From positions 1 to 64,000 of the forward strand of contig JAKSXM010000103.1 of the NCBI GenBank assembly GCA_022575985.1: a stretch of 64,000 bases of DNA, in the 5' to 3' direction. This document shows positions 42,001 to 57,800 of the stretch, in pieces. This stretch comes from Anagrus nilaparvatae. Its lineage: Eukaryota > Arthropoda > Insecta > Hymenoptera > Mymaridae. The first letter of the stretch is position 1; each line of letters starts with the position of its first letter. The notes under the pieces were generated by a model. That model ran no database searches. It was not told the DNA's origin and was given only the letters and a program-made list of their open reading frames with translations. Position numbers and translations under genes: made by a program.

Positions 42001-45000
42001 TATTTTACATATTTTTTCATTATAAGTAAACTTGTTTCATAAAAATTTTAACCAATTCAAATGGTTTCATGAAAGTGGATCCACCTTTTCTAAATATACA
42101 ATAATTTTAATACTTATTTAATTTATTTATATCTTGTTTTTTAATTACGCTGGCCTGAAGGGCCGTATTTGTTTAAGTTTTTCTCTACGTAGAATATTCT
42201 CTCATTATTAGTAAAATTGGTTTATAAAAATTTTAACCAATTCAAATGGTTTCAAGCAAGTAGATCCAATGATTCTAAAAATACAATATTTTTGATACCT
42301 ATTTATATTTTTATATCTTGTTTTTTTATTTCTCAGGCCTTTTGGACTGTATTTGTTAAGGTTTTTCTCTATTTTACATATTTTTTCATTATAAGTAAAC
42401 TTGTTTTATAAAAATTTTAACATATTCAAATGGTTTCATGAAAGTGGATCCACCTTTTCTAAATATACAATAATTTTCATACTTATTTAATTTATTTATA
42501 TCTTGTTTTTTAATTACGCTGGCCTGGTGGGCCGTATTTGTTTTAGTTTTCCTCTACATAGAATATTCTCTTATTATTAGTAAACTTGGTTTATAAAAAT
42601 TTTAACCAATTCAAATGGTTTCAAGCAAGTAGATCCAAAGATTCTAAAAATACAATATTTTTGATACCTATTTATATTCTTATATCTTGTTTTTTTATTT
42701 CTCAGGCCTTTTGGACTGTATTTGTTAAGGTTTTTCTCTATTTTACATATTTTTTCATTATAAGTAAACTTGTTTTATAAAAATTTTAACCTATTCAAAT
42801 GGTTTCATGCAAGTGGATCCAACGTTTAAAAAAATACAATAATTTTGATACCTATTTAAATTTTTTATATTATGTTTATTTATTTCTCAGGCCTTTTGGA
42901 CTGTATTTGTTTAAGTTTTTCTCTATTTTAAATATTTTTCTATTATCAGTAAACTTGTTTTATAAGAATTTTAACCAATTTAAATGGTTTCATGAAAGTG
43001 GATCCACCTTTTCTAAATATACAATAATTTTAATACTTATTTAATTTATTTATATCTTGTTTTTTAATTACGCTGGCCTGGTGGGCCGTATTTGTTTTAG
43101 TTTTCCTCTACATAGAATATTCTCTTATTATTAGTAAACTTGGTTTATAAAAATTTTAACCAATTCAAATGGTTTCAAGCAAGTAGATCCAAAGATTCTA
43201 AAAATACAATATTCTTGATACCTATTTATATTCTTATATCTTGTTTTTTTATTTCTCAGGCCTTTTGGACTGTATTTGTTAAGGTTTTTCTCTATTTTAC
43301 ATATTTTTTCATTATAAGTAAACTTGTTTCATAAAAATTTTAACCAATTCAAATGGTTTCATGAAAGTGGATCCACCTTTTCTAAATATACAATAATTTT
43401 AATACTTATTTAATTTATTTATATCTTGTTTTTTAATTACGCTGGCCTGGTGGGCCGTATTTGTTTTAGTTTTCCTCTACATAGAATATTCTCTTATTAT
43501 TAGTAAACTTGGTTTATAAAAATTTTAACCGATTCAAATGGTTTCAAGCAAGTAGATCCAAAGATTCTAAAAATACAATATTTTTGATACCTATTTATAT
43601 TTTTATATCTTGTTTTTTTATTTCTCAGGCCTTTTGGACTGTATTTGTTAAGGTTTTTCTATTTTTCATATTTTTTCATTATAAGTAAACTTGTTTTATA
43701 AAAATTTTAACCTATTCAAATGGTTTCAAGCAAGTAGATCCAAAGATTCTAAAAATACAATATTTTTGATACCTATTTATATTCTTATATCTTGTTTTTT
43801 TATTTCTCAGGCCTTTTGGACTGTATTTGTTAAGGTTTTTCTCTATTTTACATATTTTTTCATTATAAGTAAACTTGTTTCATAAAAATTTTAACCTATT
43901 CAAATGGTTTCATGAAAGTGGATCCACCTTTTCTAAATATACAATAATTTTATTACTTATTTAATTTATTTATATCTTGTTTTTTAATTACGCTGGCCTG
44001 AAGGGCCGTATTTGTTTAAGTTTTTCTCTACGTAGAATATTCTCTCATTATTAGTAAAATTGGTTTATAAAAATTTTAACCAATTCAAATGGTTTCAAGC
44101 AAGTAGATCCAATGATTCTAAAAATACAATATTTTTGATACCTATTTATATTTTTATATCTTGTTTTTTTATTTCTCAGGCCTTTTGGACTGTATTTGTT
44201 AAGGTTTTTCTCTATTTTACATATTTTTTCATTATAAGTAAACTTGTTTTATAAAAATTTTAACATATTCAAATGGTTTCATGAAAGTGGATCCACCTTT
44301 TCTAAATATACAATAATTTTCATACTTATTTAATTTATTTATATCTTGTTTTTTAATTACGCTGGCCTGGTGGGCCGTATTTGTTTTAGTTTTCCTCTAC
44401 ATAGAATATTCTCTTATTATTAGTAAACTTGGTTTATAAAAATTTTAACCAATTCAAATGGTTTCAAGCAAGTAGATCCAACGTTTATAAAAATACAATA
44501 ATTTTGATACCTAATTAAATTTTTTATATCTTTTTTTTTTATTTCTCAGGCCTTTTTGACTGTATTTGTTTAGGTTTTTCTCTATTTTACATATTTTTTC
44601 ATTATAAGTGAACTTGTTTTATAAAAATTTTAACCTATTCAAATGGTTTCATGCAAGTGGATCCAACGTTTATAAAAATACAATAATTTTGATACCTATT
44701 TAAATTTTTTATATTATGTTTTTTTATTTCTCAGGCCTTTTGGACTGTATTTGTTTAAGTTTTTCTCTATTTTATATATTTTTCTATTATAAGTAAACTT
44801 GGTTTATAAGAATTTTAACCAATTCTAATGGTTTCATGAAAGTGGATCCACCTTTTCTAAATATACAATAATTTTAATACTTATTTAATTTATTTATATC
44901 TTGTTTTTTAATTACGCTGGCCTGGTGGGCCGTATTTATTTTAGTTTTCCTCTACATAGAATATTCTCTTATTATTAGTAAACTTGGTTTATAAAAATTT

Positions 45001-48000
45001 TAACCGATTCAAATGGTTTCAAGCAAGTAGATCCAAAGATTCTAAAAATACAATATTTTTGATACCTATTTTTATTTTTATATCTTGTTTTTTTATTTCT
45101 CAGGCCTTTTGGACTGTATTTGTTAAGGTTTTTCTCTATTTTACATATTTTTTCATTATAAGTAAACTTGTTTTATAAAAATTTTAACCTATTCAAATGG
45201 TTTTATGCAAGTGGATCCAACGTTTAAAAAAATACAATAATTTTGATACCTATTTAAATTTTTTATATTATGTTTATTTATTTCTCAGGACTTTTGGACT
45301 GTATTTGTTTAAGTTTTTCTCTATTTTAAATATTTTTCTATTATCAGTAAACTTGTTTTATAAGAATTTTAACCAATTTAAATGGTTTCATGAAAGTGGA
45401 TCCACCTTTTCTAAATATACAATAATTTTAATACTTATTTAATTTATTTATATCTTGTTTTTTAATTACGCAGGCCTGGTGGGCCGTATTTGTTTTAGTT
45501 TTCCTCTACATAGAATATTCTCTTATTATTAGTAAACTTGGTTTATAAAAATTTTAACCAATTCAAATGGTTTCAAGCAAGTAGATCCAAAGATTCTAAA
45601 AATACAATATTCTTGATACCTATTTATATTCTTATATCTTGTTTTTTTATTTCTCAGGCCTTTTGGACTGTATTTGTTAAGGTGTTTCTCTATTTTACAT
45701 ATTTTTTCATTATAAGTAAACTTGTTTTATAAAAATTTTAACCTATTCAAATGGTTTCATGCAAGTGGATCCAACGTTTATAAAAATACAATATTTTTAA
45801 TACCTATTTAAATTTTTATATCTTGTTTTCTTATTTCTCAGGCTTTTTGGACTGTATTTGTTAAGGTTTTTTTCTATTTTACATATTTTTTCATTATAAG
45901 TAAACTTGTTTTATAAAAATTTTAACCTATTCAAATGGTTTCATGAAAGTGGATCCACCTTTTCTAAATATACAATAATTTTAATACTTATTTAATTTAT
46001 TTATATCTTGTTTTTTAATTACGCTGGCCTGGTGGGCCGTATTTGTTCTAGTTTTCCTCTACATAGAATATTCTCTTATTATTAGTAAACTTGGTTTATA
46101 AAAATTTTAACCGATTCAAATGGTTTCAAGCAAGTAGATCCAAAGATTCTAAAAATACAATATTTTTGATACCTATTTATATTTTTATATCTTGTTTTTT
46201 TATTTCTCAGGCCTTTTGGACTGTATTTGTTAAGGTTTTTCTATTTTTCATATTTTTTCATTATAAGTAAACTTGTTTTATAAAAATTTTAACCTATTCA
46301 AATGGTTTCATGCAAGTGGATCCAACGTTTAAAAAAATACAATAATTTTGATACCTATTTAAATTTTTTATATTATGTTTATTTATTTCTCAGGCCTTTT
46401 GGACTGTATTTGTTTAAGTTTTTCTCTATTTTATATATTTTTCTATTATAAGTAAACTTGGTTTATAAGAATTTTAACCAATTCAAATGGTTTCATGAAA
46501 GTGGATCCACCTTTTCTAAATATACAATAATTTTAATACTTATTTAATTTATTTATATCTTGTTTTTTAATTACGCTGGCCTGAAGGGCCGTATTTGTTT
46601 AAGTTTTTCTCTACGTAGAATATTCTCTCATTATTAGTAAAATTGGTTTATATAAATTTTAACCGATTCAAATGGTTTCAAGCAAGTAGATCCAAAGATT
46701 CTAAAAATACAATATTTTTGATACCTATTTATATTTTTATATCTTGTTTTTTTATTTCTCAGGCCTTTTGGACTGTATTTGTTAAGGTTTTTCTATTTTT
46801 CATATTTTTTCATTATAAGTAAACTTGTTTTATAAAAATTTTAACCTATTCAAATGGTTTCATGCAAGTGGATCCAACGTTTAAAAAAATACAATAATTT
46901 TGATACCTATTTAAATTTTTTATATTATGTTTATTTATTTCTCAGGCCTTTTGGACTGTATTTGTTTAAGTTTTTCTCTATTTTATATATTTTTCTATTA
47001 TAAGTAAACTTGGTTTATAAGAATTTTAACCAATTCAAATGGTTTCATGAAAGTGGATCCACCTTTTCTAAATATACAATAATTTTAATACTTATTTAAT
47101 TTATTTATATCTTGTTTTTTAATTACGCTGGCCTGAAGGGCCGTATTTGTTTAAGTTTTTCTCTACGTAGAATATTCTCTCATTATTAGTAAAATTGGTT
47201 TATATAAATTTTAACCGATTCAAATGGTTTCAAGCAAATAGATCCAAAGATTCTAAAAATACAATATTTTTGATACCTATTTATATTTTTATATCTTGTT
47301 TTTTTATTTCTCAGGCCTTTTGGACTGTATTTGTTAAGGTGTTTCTCTATTTTACATATTTTTTCATTATAAGTAAACTTGTTTTATAAAATTTTTAACC
47401 TATTCAAATGGTTTCATGCAAGTGGATCCAACATTTATAAAAATACAATAATTTTGATACCTAATTAAATTTTTTATATCTTGTTTTTTTATTTCTCAGG
47501 CCTTTTTGACTGTATTTGTTTAGGTTTTTCTCTATTTTACATATTTTTTTATTATAAGTAAACTTGTTTTATAAAAATTTTAACCTATTCAAATGGTTTC
47601 ATGCAAGTGGATCCAACGTTTATAAAAATACAATAATTTTGATACCTATTTAAATTTTTTATATTATGTTTTTTTATTTCTCAGGCCTTTTGGACTGTAT
47701 TTGTTTAAGTTTTTCTCTATTTTATATATTTTTCTATTATAAGTAAACTTGGTTTATAAGAATTTTAACCAATTCAAATGGTTTCATGAAAGTGGATCCA
47801 CCTTTTCTAAATATACAATAATTTTAATACTTATATAATTTATTTATATCTTGTTTTTTAATTACGCTGGCCTGGTGGGCCGTATTTGTTTTAGTTTTCC
47901 TCTACATAGAATATTCTCTTATTATTAGTAAACTTGGTTTATAAAAATTTTAACCAATTCAAATGGTTTCATGCAAGTAGATCCAAAGATTCTAAAAATA

Positions 48001-49255
48001 CAATATTTTTGATACCTATTTAAATTTTTATATCTTGTTTTTTTATTTCTCAGGCCTTTTGGACTGTATTTGTTAAGGTTTTTCTCTATTTTACATATTT
48101 TTTCATTATAAGTAAACGTGTTTTATAAAAATTTTAACCTATTCAAATGGTTTCATGAAAGTGGATCCACCTTTTCTAAATATACAATAATTTTAATACT
48201 TATTTAATTTATTTATATCTTGTTTTTAAATTACGCTGGCCTGAAGGGCCGTATTTGTTTAAGTTTTTCTCTACGTAGAATATTCTCTCATTATTAGTAA
48301 AATTGGTTTATAAAAATTTTAACCAATTCAAATGGTTTTATGCAAGTAGATCCAACGATTATAAAAATACAATAATTTTAATACCTAATTAAATTTTTTA
48401 TATCTTGTTTTTTTATTTCTCAGGCCTTTTTGACTGTATTTGTTTAAGTTTTTCTCTACGTAGAATATTCTCTCATTATTAGTAAACTTGGTTTATAAAA
48501 ATTTTAACCGATTCAAATGGTTTCAAGCAAGTAGATCCAAAGATTCTAAAAATACAATATTTTTGATACCTATTTTTATTTTTATATCTTGTTTTTTTAT
48601 TTCTCAGGCCTTTTGGACTGTATTTGTTAAGGTTTTTCTCTATTTTACATATTTTTTCATTATAAGTAAACTTGTTTTATAAAAATTTTAACCTATTCAA
48701 ATGGTTTCATGCAAGTGGATCCAACGTTTAAAAAAATACAATAATTTTGATACCTATTTAAACTTTTTATATTATGTTTATTTATTTCTCAGGCCTTTTG
48801 GACTGTATTTGTTTAAGTTTTTCTCTATTTTAAATATTTTTCTATTATCAGTAAACTTGTTTTATAAGAATTTTAACCAATTTAAATGGTTTCATGAAAG
48901 TGGATCCACCTTTTCTAAATATACAATAATTTTAATACTTATTTAATTTATTTATATCTTGTTTTTTAATTACGCTGGCCTGGTGGGCCGTATTTGTTTT
49001 AGTTTTCCTCTACATAGAATATTCTCTTATTATTAGTAAACTTGGTTTATAAAAATTTTAACCAATTCAAATGGTTTCAAGCAAGTAGATCCAAAGATTC
49101 TAAAAATACAATATTCTTGATACCTATTCTTGATACCTATTTATATTCTTATATCTTGTTTTTTTATTTCTCAGGCCTTTTGGACTGTATTTGTTAAGGT
49201 TTTTCTCTATTTTACATATTTTTTCATTATAAGTAAACTTGTTTTATAAAAATTT

Positions 49256-50640
49256 TAACATATTCAAATGGTTTCATGAAAGTGGATCCACCTTATCTAA
49301 ATATACAATAATTTTAATACTTATTTAATTTATTTATATCTTGTTTTTTAATTACGCTGGCCTGAAGGGCCGTATTTGTTTTAGTTTTCCTCTACGTAGA
49401 ATATTCTCTTATTATTAGTAAACTTGGTTTATAAAAATTTTAACCAATTCAAATGGTTTCATGCAAGTAGATCCAAAGATTCTAAAAATACAATATTTTT
49501 GATACCTATTTATATTTTTATATCTTGTTTTTTTATTTCTCAGGCCTTTTGGACTGTATTTGTTTAGATTTTTCTCTATTTTACATATTTTTTCATTATA
49601 AGTAAACTTGTTTTATAAAAATTTTAACCTATTCAAATGGTTTCATGAAAGTGGATCCACCTTTTCTAAATATACAATAATTTTAATACTTATTTAATTT
49701 ATTTATATCTTGTTTTTTAATTTTGCTGGCCTGGTGGGCCACATTTGTTTTAGTTTTCCTCTACGTAGAATATTCTCTTATTATTAGTAAACTTGGTTAA
49801 TAAAAATTTTAACCAATTTAAATGGTTTCATGCAAGTAGATCCAAAGATTCTAAAAATACAATATTTTTGATACCTATTTATATTTTTATATCTTGTTTT
49901 TTTATTTCTCAGGCCTTTTGGACTGTATTTGTTTAGATTTTTCTCTATTTTACATATTTTTTCATTATAAGTAAACTTGTTTTATAAAAATTTTAACCTA
50001 TTCAAATGGTTTCATGAAAGTGGATCTACCTTTTCTAAATATACAATAATTTTAATACTTATTTAATTTATTTATATCTTGTTTTTTAATTACGCTGGCC
50101 TGGTGGGCCGTATTTGTTTTAGTTTACCTCTACGTAGAATATTCTCTTATTATTAGTAATCTTGGTTTATAAAAATTTTAACCAATTCAAATGGTTTCAA
50201 GCAAGTAGATCCAAAGATTCTAATAATACAATATTTTTGATACCTATTTATATTTTTATATCTTGTTTTTTTATTTCTCAGGCCTTTTGGACTGTATTTG
50301 TTTAGATTTTTCTCTAATTTACATATTTTTTCATTATAAGTAAACTTGTTTTATAAAAATTTTAACCTATTCAAATGGTTTCATGAAAGTGGATCCACCT
50401 TTTCTAAATATACAATAATTTTAATACTTATTTAATTTATTTATATCTTGTTTTTTAATTACGCTGGCCTGGTAAGGCGTATTTGTTTAAGTTTTTCTCT
50501 ACGTAGAATATTCTCTTATTATTAGTAAAATTGGTTTATAAAAATTTTAACCAATTCAAATGAATTCATAAAAGTGAATCCACCTTTTCTAAATTTACAA
50601 TAATTTGAATACTTATTTAAATTATTTATATCTTGTTTTT
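49256..50640 (+). repeat. higher-order satellite segment, copy 1
   Basis: Marked by private variants: ttaacatattcaaatgg and ccaccttatctaaa near 49256-49300, tgtttagatttttctc three times, gtaatcttgg at 50156 and tgaattcataaaagtgaatc at 50561. The same ordered variants recur at about 53871-54885. Confidence 0.75.
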
Positions 50641-53600
50641 TTATTTCTCAGGCCTTGTGGACTGTATTTGTATAAGTTTTCCTCTATTTTAAAAATTTTT
50701 TTATTTTAAGTAAACATGTTTTATAAAAATTTTAACCTATTCAAATGGTTTCATAAAACTGGATCCACCTTTTCTAAATATACAATAACTTTAATACTTA
50801 TTTATATTATTTATATCTTGTTTTTTAATTACGCTGGCCTGGTGGGCCGTATTTGTTTAAGTTTTTCTCTACGTAGAATATTCTCTCATTATTAGTAAAA
50901 TTGGTTTATAAAAATTTTAACCAATTCAAATATTTTCATGCAAGTGGATCCAACGTTTATAAAAATACAATAATTTGGATACCTATTTAAATTTTTTATA
51001 TCTTGTTTTTTTATTTCTCAGGCCTTTTGGACTGTATTTGTTTAGGTTTTTCTCTATTTTACAAATTTTTTCATTATAAGTAAACTTGTTTTATATAAAT
51101 TTTAACGAATTCAAATGGTTTCATGAAAGTGGATCCACCTTATCTAAATATACAATAATTTTAATACTTATTTAATTTATTTATATCTTGTTTTTTAATT
51201 ACGCTGGCCTGAAGGGCCGTATTTGTTTAAGTTTTTCTCTACGTAGAATATTCTCTCATTATTAGTAAAATTGGTTTATAAAAATTTTAACCGATTCAAA
51301 TGGTTTCAAGCAAGTAGATCCAAAGATTCTAAAAATACAATATTTTTGATACCTATTTATATTTTTATATCTTGTTTTTTTATTTCTCAGGCCTTTTGGA
51401 CTGTATTTGTTAAGGTGTTTCTCTATTTTACATATTTTTTCATTATAAGTAAACTTGTTTTATAAAAATTTTAACCTATTCAAATGGTTTCATGCAAGTG
51501 GATCCAACGTTTATAAAAATACAATATTTTTGATACCTATTTAAATTTTTATATCTTGTTTTTTTATTTCTCAGGCTTTTTGGACTGTATTTGTTAAGGT
51601 TTTTTTCTATTTTACATATTTTTTCATTATAAGTAAACTTGTTTTATAAAAATTTTAACCTATTCAAATGGTTTCATGAAAGTGGATCCACCTTTTCTAA
51701 ATATACAATAATTTTAATACTTATTTAATTTATTTATATCTTGTTTTTTAATTACGCTGGCCTGGTGGGCCGTATTTGTTTTAGTTTTCCTCTACATAGA
51801 ATATTCTCTTATTATTAGTAAACTTGGTTTATAAAAATTTTAACCAATTCAAATGGTTTCAAGCAAGTAGATCCAAAGATTCTAAAAATACAATATTTTT
51901 GATACCTATTTATATTCTTATATCTTGTTTTTTTATTTCTCAGGCCTTTTGGACTGTATTTGTTAAGGTTTTTCTCTATTTTACATATTTTTTCATTATA
52001 AGTAAACGTGTTTTATAAAAATTTTAACCTATTCAAATGGTTTCATGAAAGTGGATCCACCTTTTCTAAATATACAATAATTTTAATACTTATTTAATTT
52101 ATTTATATCTTTTTTTTTAATTACGCTGGCCTGAGGGGCCGTATTTGTTTAAGTTTTTCTCTACGTAGAATATTCTCTCATTATTAGTAAAATTGGTTTA
52201 TAAAAATTTTAACCGATTCAAATGGTTTCAAGCAAGTAGATCCAAAGATTCTAAAAATACAATATTTTTGATACCTATTTATATTTTTATATCTTGTTTT
52301 TTTATTTCTCAGGCCTTTTGGACTGTATTTGTTAAGGTGTTTCTCTATTTTACATATTTTTTCATTATAAGTAAACTTGTTTTATAAAACTTTTAACCTA
52401 TTCAAATGGTTTCATGCAAGTGGATCCAACGTTTATAAAAATACAATATTTTTGATAGCTATTTAAATTTTTATATCTTGTTTTTTTATTTCTCAGGCTT
52501 TTTGGACTGTATTTGTTAAGGTTTTTTTCTATTTTACATATTTTTTCATTATAAGTAAACTTGTTTTATAAAAATTTTAACCTATTCAAATGGTTTCATG
52601 AAAGTGGATCCACCTTTTCTAAATATAAAAAAATTTTAATACTTATTTAATTTATTTATATCTTGTTTTTTAATTACGCTGGCCTGGTGGGCCGTATTTG
52701 TTTTAGTTTTCCTCTACATAGAATATTCTTTTATTATTAGTAAACTTGGTTTATAAAAATTTTAACCAATTCAAATGGTTTCAAGCAAGTAGATCCAAAG
52801 ATTCTAAAAATACAATATTTTTGATACCTATTTATATTCTTATATCTTGTTTTTTTATTTCTCAGGCCTTTTTGACTGTATTTGTTTAGGTTTTTCTCTA
52901 TTTTACATATTTTTTCATTATAAGTAAACTTGTTTTATAAAAATTTTAACCTATTCAAATGGTTTCATGCAAGTGGATCCAAAGTTTATAAAAATACAAT
53001 AATTTTGATACCTATTTAAATTTTTTATATTATGTTTTTTTATTTCTCAGGCCTTTTGGACTGTATTTGTTTAAGTTTTTCTGTATTTTATATATTTTTC
53101 TATCATAAGTAAACTTGGTTTATAAGAATTTTAACCAATTCAAATGGTTTCATGAAAGTGGATCCACCTTTTCTAAATATACAATAATTTTAATACTTAT
53201 TTAATTTATTTATATCTTGTTTTTTAATTACGCTGGCCTGGTGGGCCATATTTGTTTTAGTTTTCCTCTACATAGAATATTCTCTTATTATTAGTAAACT
53301 TGGTTTATAAAAATTTTAACCAATTCAAATGGTTTCAAGCAAGTAGATCCAAAGATTCTAAAAATACAATATTTTTGATACCTATTTATATTCTTATATC
53401 TTGTTTTTTTATTTCTCAGGCCTTTTGGACTGTATTTGTTAAGGTTTTTCTCTATTTTACATATTTTTTCATTATAAGTAAACTTGTTTCATAAAAATTT
53501 TAACCTATTCAAATGGTTTCATGAAAGTGGATCCACCTTTTCTAAATATACAATAATTTTATTACTTATTTAATTTATTTATATCTTGTTTTTTAATTAC

Positions 53601-53870
53601 GCTGGCCTGAAGGGCCGTATTTGTTTAAGTTTTTCTCTACGTAGAATATTCTCTCATTATTAGTAAAATTGGTTTATAAAAATTTTAACCAATTCAAATG
53701 GTTTCAAGCAAGTAGATCCAATGATTCTAAAAATACAATATTTTTGATACCTATTTATATTTTTATATCTTGTTTTTTTATTTCTCAGGCCTTTTGGACT
53801 GTATTTGTTAAGGTTTTTCTCTATTTTACATATTTTTTCATTATAAGTAAACTTGTTTTATAAAAATTTT

Positions 53871-54885
53871 AACATATTCAAATGGTTTCATGAAAGTGGA
53901 TCCACCTTATCTAAATATACAATAATTTTAATACTTATTTAATTTATTTATATCTTGTTTTTTAATTACGCTGGCCTGAAGGGCCGTATTTGTTTTAGTT
54001 TTCCTCTACGTAGAATATTCTCTTATTATTAGTAAACTTGGTTTATAAAAATTTTAACCAATTCAAATGGTTTCATGCAAGTAGATCCAAAGATTCTAAA
54101 AATACAATATTTTTGATACCTATTTATATTTTTATATCTTGTTTTTTTATTTCTCAGGCCTTTTGGACTGTATTTGTTTAGATTTTTCTCTATTTTACAT
54201 ATTTTTTCATTATAAGTAAACTTGTTTTATAAAAATTTTAACCTATTCAAATGGTTTCATGAAAGTGGATCCACCTTTTCTAAATATACAATAATTTTAA
54301 TACTTATTTAATTTATTTATATCTTGTTTTTTAATTACGCTGGCCTGGTGGGCCGTATTTGTTTTAGTTTTCCTCTACGTAGAATATTCTCTTATTATTA
54401 GTAATCTTGGTTTATAAAAATTTTAACCAATTCAAATGGTTTCAAGCAAGTAGATCCAAAGATTCTAATAATACAATAATTTTGATACCTATTTATATTT
54501 TTATATCTTGTTTTTTTATTTCTCAGGCCTTTTGGACTGTATTTGTTTAGATTTTTCTCTATTTTACATATTTTTTCATTATAAGTAAACTTGTTTTATA
54601 AAAATTTTAACCTATTCAAATGGTTTCATGAAAGTGGATCCACCTTTTCTAAATATACAATAATTTTAATACTTATTTAATTTATTTATATCTTGTTTTT
54701 TAATTACGCTGGCCTGGTAAGGCGTATTTGTTTAAGTTTTTCTCTACGTAGAATATTCTCTTATTATTAGTAAAATTGGTTTATAAAAATATTAACCAAT
54801 TCAAATGAATTCATAAAAGTGAATCCACCTTTTCTAAATTTACAATAATTTGAATACTTATTTAAATTATTTATATCTTGTTTTT
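53871..54885 (+). repeat. higher-order satellite segment, copy 2
   Basis: It repeats the variant order of 49256-50640. Spacing is exactly 4245 bp for the markers at 50156/54401 and 50561/54806, but about 4615 bp for the first marker. Copy 2 is therefore one A-B dimer (about 370 bp) shorter, and tgtttagatttttctc occurs twice rather than three times. Confidence 0.72.
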
Positions 54886-57800
54886 TTATTTCTCAGGCCT
54901 TGTGGACTGTATTTGTTTAAGTTTTCCTCTATTTTAAATATTTATTCATTATAAGTAAATATGGTTTATAAAAATTTTAACCAATTCAAATGGTTTAATG
55001 AAAGTGGATCCTCCATTTCTAAATAAACAATAATTTTAATAATTATTTTAATTATTTATACCTTGTTTTTTAATTACGCTGGCCTGGCGGGCCGTATTTG
55101 TTTTAGTTTTCTTCTACGTAGAATATTCTCTTATTATTAGTAAAATTGGTTTATAAAAATTTTAACCAATTCAAATGGTTTCATGCAAGTGGATCCAACT
55201 TTTATAAAAATACAATAATTTTGGTACCTAATTAAATTTTTTATATCTTGTTTTTTTATTTCTCAGGCCTTTTGGACTGTATTTGTTTAGGTTTTTCTCT
55301 ATTTTACAAATTTCTTTATTATAAATAAACTTGTTTTATAAAAATTTTAACATTTTCAAATGTTTTCATGAAAGTGGATCCACCTTTTCTAAATATACAA
55401 TAATTTTAATACTTATTTAATTTATTTATATCTTGTTTTTTAATTATGCTGGCCTGGTGGGGCGTATTTGTTTTAGTTTTCCTCTACATAGAATATTCTC
55501 TTATTATTAGTAAACATGGTTTATAAAAATTTTAACCAATTTAAATGGTTTCAAGCAAGTAGATCCAAAGATTCTAAAAATACAATATTTTTGATACCTA
55601 TTTATAATTTTATATCTTGTTTTTTTATTTCTCAGGCCTTTTGGACTGTATTTGTTAAGGTTTTTCTCTATTTTACATATTTTTTCATTATAAGTAAACT
55701 TGTTTTATAAAAATTTTAACCTATTCAAATGGTTTCATGAAAGTGGATCCACCTTTTCTAAATATACAATAATTTTAATACTTATTTAATTTATTTATAT
55801 CTTGTTTTTTAATTACGCTGGCCTGAAGGGCCGTATTTGTTTAAGTTTTTCTCTACGTAGAATATTCTCTCATTATTAGTAAAATTGGTTTATAAAAATT
55901 TTAACCAATTCAAATGGTTTTATGCAAGTAGATCCAACGTTTATAAAAATACAATAATTTTGATACCTAATTAAATTTTTAATATCTTGTTTTTTTATTT
56001 CTCAGGCCTTTTTGACTGTATTTGTTTAGGTTTTTCTCTACTTTACATATTTTTTCATTAAAAGTAAACTTGTTTTATAAAAATTTTAACCTATTCAAAT
56101 GGTTTCATGCAAGTGGATCCAACGTTTATAAAAATACAATATTTTTGATACCTATTTAAATTTTTATATCTTGTTTTTTAAATACGCTGGCCTTAAGGGC
56201 CGTATTTGTTTAAGTTTTTCTCTACGTAGAATAATCTCTCATTATTAGTGAAATTGGTTTATAAAAATTTTAACCAATTCAAATGAATTCATAAAAGTGG
56301 ATCCAAAGATTCTAAAAATACAATATTTTTGATACCTATTTAAATTTTTATATCTTGTTTTTTTATTTCTCAGGCCTTTTGGACTGTATTTGTTAAGGTT
56401 TTTCTCTATTTTACATATTTTTTCATTAAAAGTAAACTTGTTTTATAAAAATTTTAACCTATTCAATTGGTTTCATGAAAGTGGATCCACCTTTTCTAAA
56501 TATACAATAATATTAATACTTATTTAATTTATTTATATCTTGTTTTTTAATTACGCTGGCCTAGAAGGCCGTATTTGTTTTAGTTTTCCTCTACGTAGAA
56601 TATTCTCTTATTATTAGTAAACTTGGTTTATAAAAATTTTAACCAATTCAAATGGTTTCATGCAAGTAGATCCAAAGATTCTAAAAATACAATATTTTTG
56701 ATACCTATTTAAATTTTTATATCTTGTTTTTTTATTTCTCAGGCTTTTTGGACTGTATTTGTTAAGTTTTTTTTCTATTTTATATATTTTTTCATTATAA
56801 GTAAACTTGTTTTATAAAAATTTTAACCTATTCAAATGGTTTCATGAAAGTGGATCCACCTTTTCTAAATATACAATAATTTTAATACTTTTTTAATTTA
56901 TTTATATCTTGTTTTTTAATTACGCTGGCCTGAAGGGCCGTATTTGTTTAAGTTTTTCTCTACGTAGAATATTCTCTCATTATTAGTAAAATTGGTTTAT
57001 AAAAATTTTAACCAATTCAAATGGTTTTATGCAAGTAGATCCAACGTTTATAAAAATACAATAATTTTGATACCTAATTAAATTTTTTATATCTTGTTTT
57101 TTTATTTCTCAGGCCTTTTTGACTGTATTTGTTTAGGTTTTTCTCTATTTTACATATTTTTTCATTATAAGTAAACTTGTTTTATAAAAATTTTAACCTA
57201 TTCAAATGGTTTCATGCAAGTGGATCCAACGTTTATAAAAATACAATAATTTTGATACCTATTTAAAGTTTTTATATTATGTTTTTTTATTTCTCAGGTC
57301 TTTTGGACTGTATTTGTTTAAGTTTTTCTCTATTTTATATATTTTTCTATTATAAGTAAACTTGGTTTATAAGAATTTTAACCAATACAAATGGTTTCAT
57401 GAAAGTGGATCCACCTTTTCTAAATATACAATAATTTTAATACTTATTTAATTTATTTATATCTTGTTTTTTAATTACGCTGGCCTGAAGGGCCGTATTT
57501 GTTTAAGTTTTTCTCTACATAGAATATTCTCTCATTATTAGTAAACTGGGTTTATAAAAATTTTAACCAATTCAAATGGTTTCATGCAAGTAGATCCAAA
57601 GATTCTAAAAATACAATATTTTTGATACCTATTTAAATTTTTATATCTTGTTTTTTATTTCTCAGGCCTTTTGGACTGTATTTGTTAAGGTTTTTTTCTA
57701 TTTTACATATATTTTTTCATTATAAGTAAACTTGGTTTATAAAAATTTTAACCTATTCAAATGGTTTCATAAAAGTGGATCCACCTTTTCTAAATATACA

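Noticed and set aside
25879..55710. Dozens of nearly identical 64-codon frames (VYKNFN...KLVL type) and 81-codon variants in the satellite, as a tandem gene family
   Set aside because: They begin at TTG rather than ATG, span the A monomer into the next one, and are conserved only because the satellite is homogenised. Changes among copies do not favour synonymous sites, and B monomers interrupt the frame.
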